A DNA stretch of 64,000 bases from Chamaelirium japonicum (Eukaryota; Streptophyta; Magnoliopsida; Liliales; Melanthiaceae). Under the pieces are notes generated by a model. The model saw only the letters and a program-made list of their open reading frames with translations, searched no databases and had not been told where the DNA came from. The translations under genes and the position numbers were made by a program. The stretch lies in contig OX393551.1 of the NCBI GenBank assembly GCA_947650365.1, forward strand, positions 7,010,542-7,074,541. The letters run 5' to 3'. Each line of letters starts with the position of its first letter. Position 1 is the stretch's first letter. Positions 20,921 through 64,000 of this stretch are shown here, one piece after another.

Positions 20921-20947
20921 GGAGATCGGAGATCGGAGATCGGAGAC
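20921..20947 (+). repeat. GGAGATC tandem repeat in the 5' leader
   Basis: Three GGAGATC units and a fourth partial unit (GGAGACA) lie 15-40 bases before the start codon. Confidence 0.9.
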
Positions 20948-20961
20948 AGAGAGGAAGAGAG

Positions 20962-61918
<40,957 letters not shown>

Positions 61919-62986
61919 GTAGGGACTCATCCTTTTTAAAATGTCTTTTGACACTTCCTATTTGTTTAGACTGTTTGCATGTTCTGCACTAGCAATTGTA
62001 CCAATATAATTTATACTGTTTGCATGCTCTGCCAAGGTTAAAGGTCCTTAGAAATTTCTATTGTATTTAATTAAAAAAGCTCGATTAGACATAGGTTTGT
62101 ACAAAGAGAATAAGATATATGTCTGTGATACTTCAGATTTGTACAGATATAACTTATCTTCAACCTAATATAATCTTTTCTGTGTTGCTTCAGATTGCCC
62201 CAAGATATTGTTAATATAGTTGGCATTATAGTTGAAATAAAAAGAGAGAAAAATTCTGACATTGTCAACTGACAAGAATGGCTTATCATTATATAATCTA
62301 CTGGTCTTGTAACTATACATGGCACAAATCATTACTGGCTTGCATTAGCTGTGAAGGTCTCTCCTACAATTTAATGGGAAGAGTGGATATGAAAAGTTGT
62401 GACAAATATTTGTAATATTGGAGTGACAATATCTTAGAACACTTTTACTGAATCATATCTAATCATAGGAAGGTTTTGTTTGAAATTTTGGTCCCTTTTG
62501 TTGTCCTGGTAACTTTTTTCCGGTGACAAGTATCACCAAATGTTAGGACAATGTGAAGGAGATTAGAAGTAAAATGATTCTGTTCTAGTGATTATCGAGA
62601 GTGTTTATTATTGTTTGTAGCGTGTTAAACTATGGTTTATTCCGACTAATGCATGTTACATGGGCTGGCATTGGTGTGCTCTAATGGTGTTTGTCTTATT
62701 AAGTGGTGTCCATTCTTTGTTTTCCTGCAGTGGAGCTCATAAAGTTCCAGGTAAAAGGTATTATCTCACTACGACCCCAATGATCCTCAACATGGTGTAT
62801 ATGCCTTGGTGGGCCTAGGCTGCCTAGTGAGTTTGGCTATGGATGGATCAATCCAGTAACCCAATCAAAAAAGTGATGAGAGAGAGAGAGAGTAGTCTTG
62901 AAACTGATAGATACTCAACAATTATACTTGTGGAAATCAATCACAATTATACGAAAAAACTGATTTTACAAGCTTACAAGTTACTT
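61919..62986 (+). other. Start of intron 11, unassigned
   Basis: AT-rich, no recognised element. Confidence 0.4.
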
Positions 62987-63009
62987 CACACACACACACA
63001 CACACACAT
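62987..63009 (+). repeat. (CA)n microsatellite
   Basis: A short CA run. Confidence 0.95.
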
Positions 63010-63019
63010 AGATTGGCGA

Positions 63020-63378
63020 TATATTGCGTCCGTTTATTGTGCGGCTTAACGTGCGGCCACCCCCCTCGGGGATTTTTTTTGAAATTTTTATGGAGGTTGA
63101 TTATCTACCCCTTGATAGCACACACAAAAAATTTCAGCTCATTCTATGACCTATAGGTCTATCAAATATGCTCGACTTTTATCGGTTTATTTTTACCGTC
63201 AATTTGATGAGCACATTTGATAGACGTATAGGTCTTGGAACGAGCTGAAATTTTTTGAGTGTGCTATTAAAAGAGAGGTGATCAATCTCTCAAAAAAAAT
63301 ATATAAAAAAAAACCCTAAGGGGGGGGGGCCACACCGACACGTTAAGCCCGCATGTTAAGCGGTCGCATATTATCAAG

Positions 63379-63382
<4 letters not shown>
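63020..63382. mobile_element. TA-adjacent foldback element 6
   Basis: The left arm GCGGCTTAACGTGCGGCCAC pairs with GTGTCGG- and GGGCTTAACG-type sequence at the right. Inner arms CAAAAAATTTCAGCTC/GAGCTGAAATTTTTTG and CCTATAGGTCTATCAAAT/ATTTGATAGACGTATAGG also pair. (TA)n follows directly. Confidence 0.82.

Positions 63383-63474
<92 letters not shown>
63383..63474 (+). repeat. (TA)n microsatellite
   Basis: A 92-base pure run between foldback elements 6 and 7. Confidence 0.98.
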
Positions 63475-63980
<506 letters not shown>

Positions 63981-64000
63981 AGAGAGAGATCCTACATGTG

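Noticed and set aside
62731-62750. Possible exon 12 of the metallopeptidase (TTTCCTGCAG acceptor, GTAAAA donor)
   Set aside because: The splice signals look good, but the encoded residues (GAHKVP) do not continue the expected membrane segment after SSHAMS, and the sequence around it is repetitive.

Overview
This is a piece of a flowering-plant nuclear genome. Small exons lie tens of kilobases apart between canonical GT-AG introns. The window is full of plant LTR retrotransposons, an L1-type LINE, a PIF/Harbinger transposon and many MITEs, with long (TA)n and (GA)n microsatellites. Exon 1 is very GC-rich while later exons are AT-rich. That gradient is common in monocots, but the species cannot be named from this sequence. 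I see no bacterial, organellar or viral gene cluster.

Layout. (1) 1-9930: remnants of a Ty3/gypsy (Tat/Ogre-like) LTR retrotransposon. It has a 1035-codon frame with a retropepsin domain and an internal duplication but no reverse transcriptase or integrase, then long GC-rich non-coding sequence, a polypurine tract and a 2.87-kb LTR (7066-9930) built largely of tandem repeats. The LTR ends inside an older MITE. (2) 9931-20700: intergenic DNA with MITEs, a complete but inactivated PIF/Harbinger element (12213-16084), and a tandem segmental duplication. One duplicate carries the Harbinger and two MITEs; the other keeps the corresponding MULE-MITE site empty. (3) 20962 to beyond 64000, + strand: the only cellular gene found, an ER-type M28 zinc metallopeptidase (ERMP1-like). 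Eleven exons encode about the first 440 residues and splice in frame; the C-terminal membrane half lies past the window. The gene covers more than 41 kb because introns 2, 5, 6 and 10 (8.1, 7.1, 6.8 and 13.5 kb) are packed with nested transposons.

How the parts relate: the peptidase gene is the host unit and the rest is mobile DNA in its introns and 5' flank. The most unusual pattern is a set of seven foldback (MITE-like) elements set in or beside (TA)n microsatellites at 50.0-52.0 kb and 63.0-64.0 kb. It suggests element families that target or carry TA repeats. The Harbinger element is also informative: its TIRs and target-site duplication are intact, both genes are still readable, and the subterminal arrays contain CAACGG motifs that a Myb-like ORF1 protein might bind. 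I found no convincing new cellular pathway. The novelty here is in transposon biology and gene architecture.
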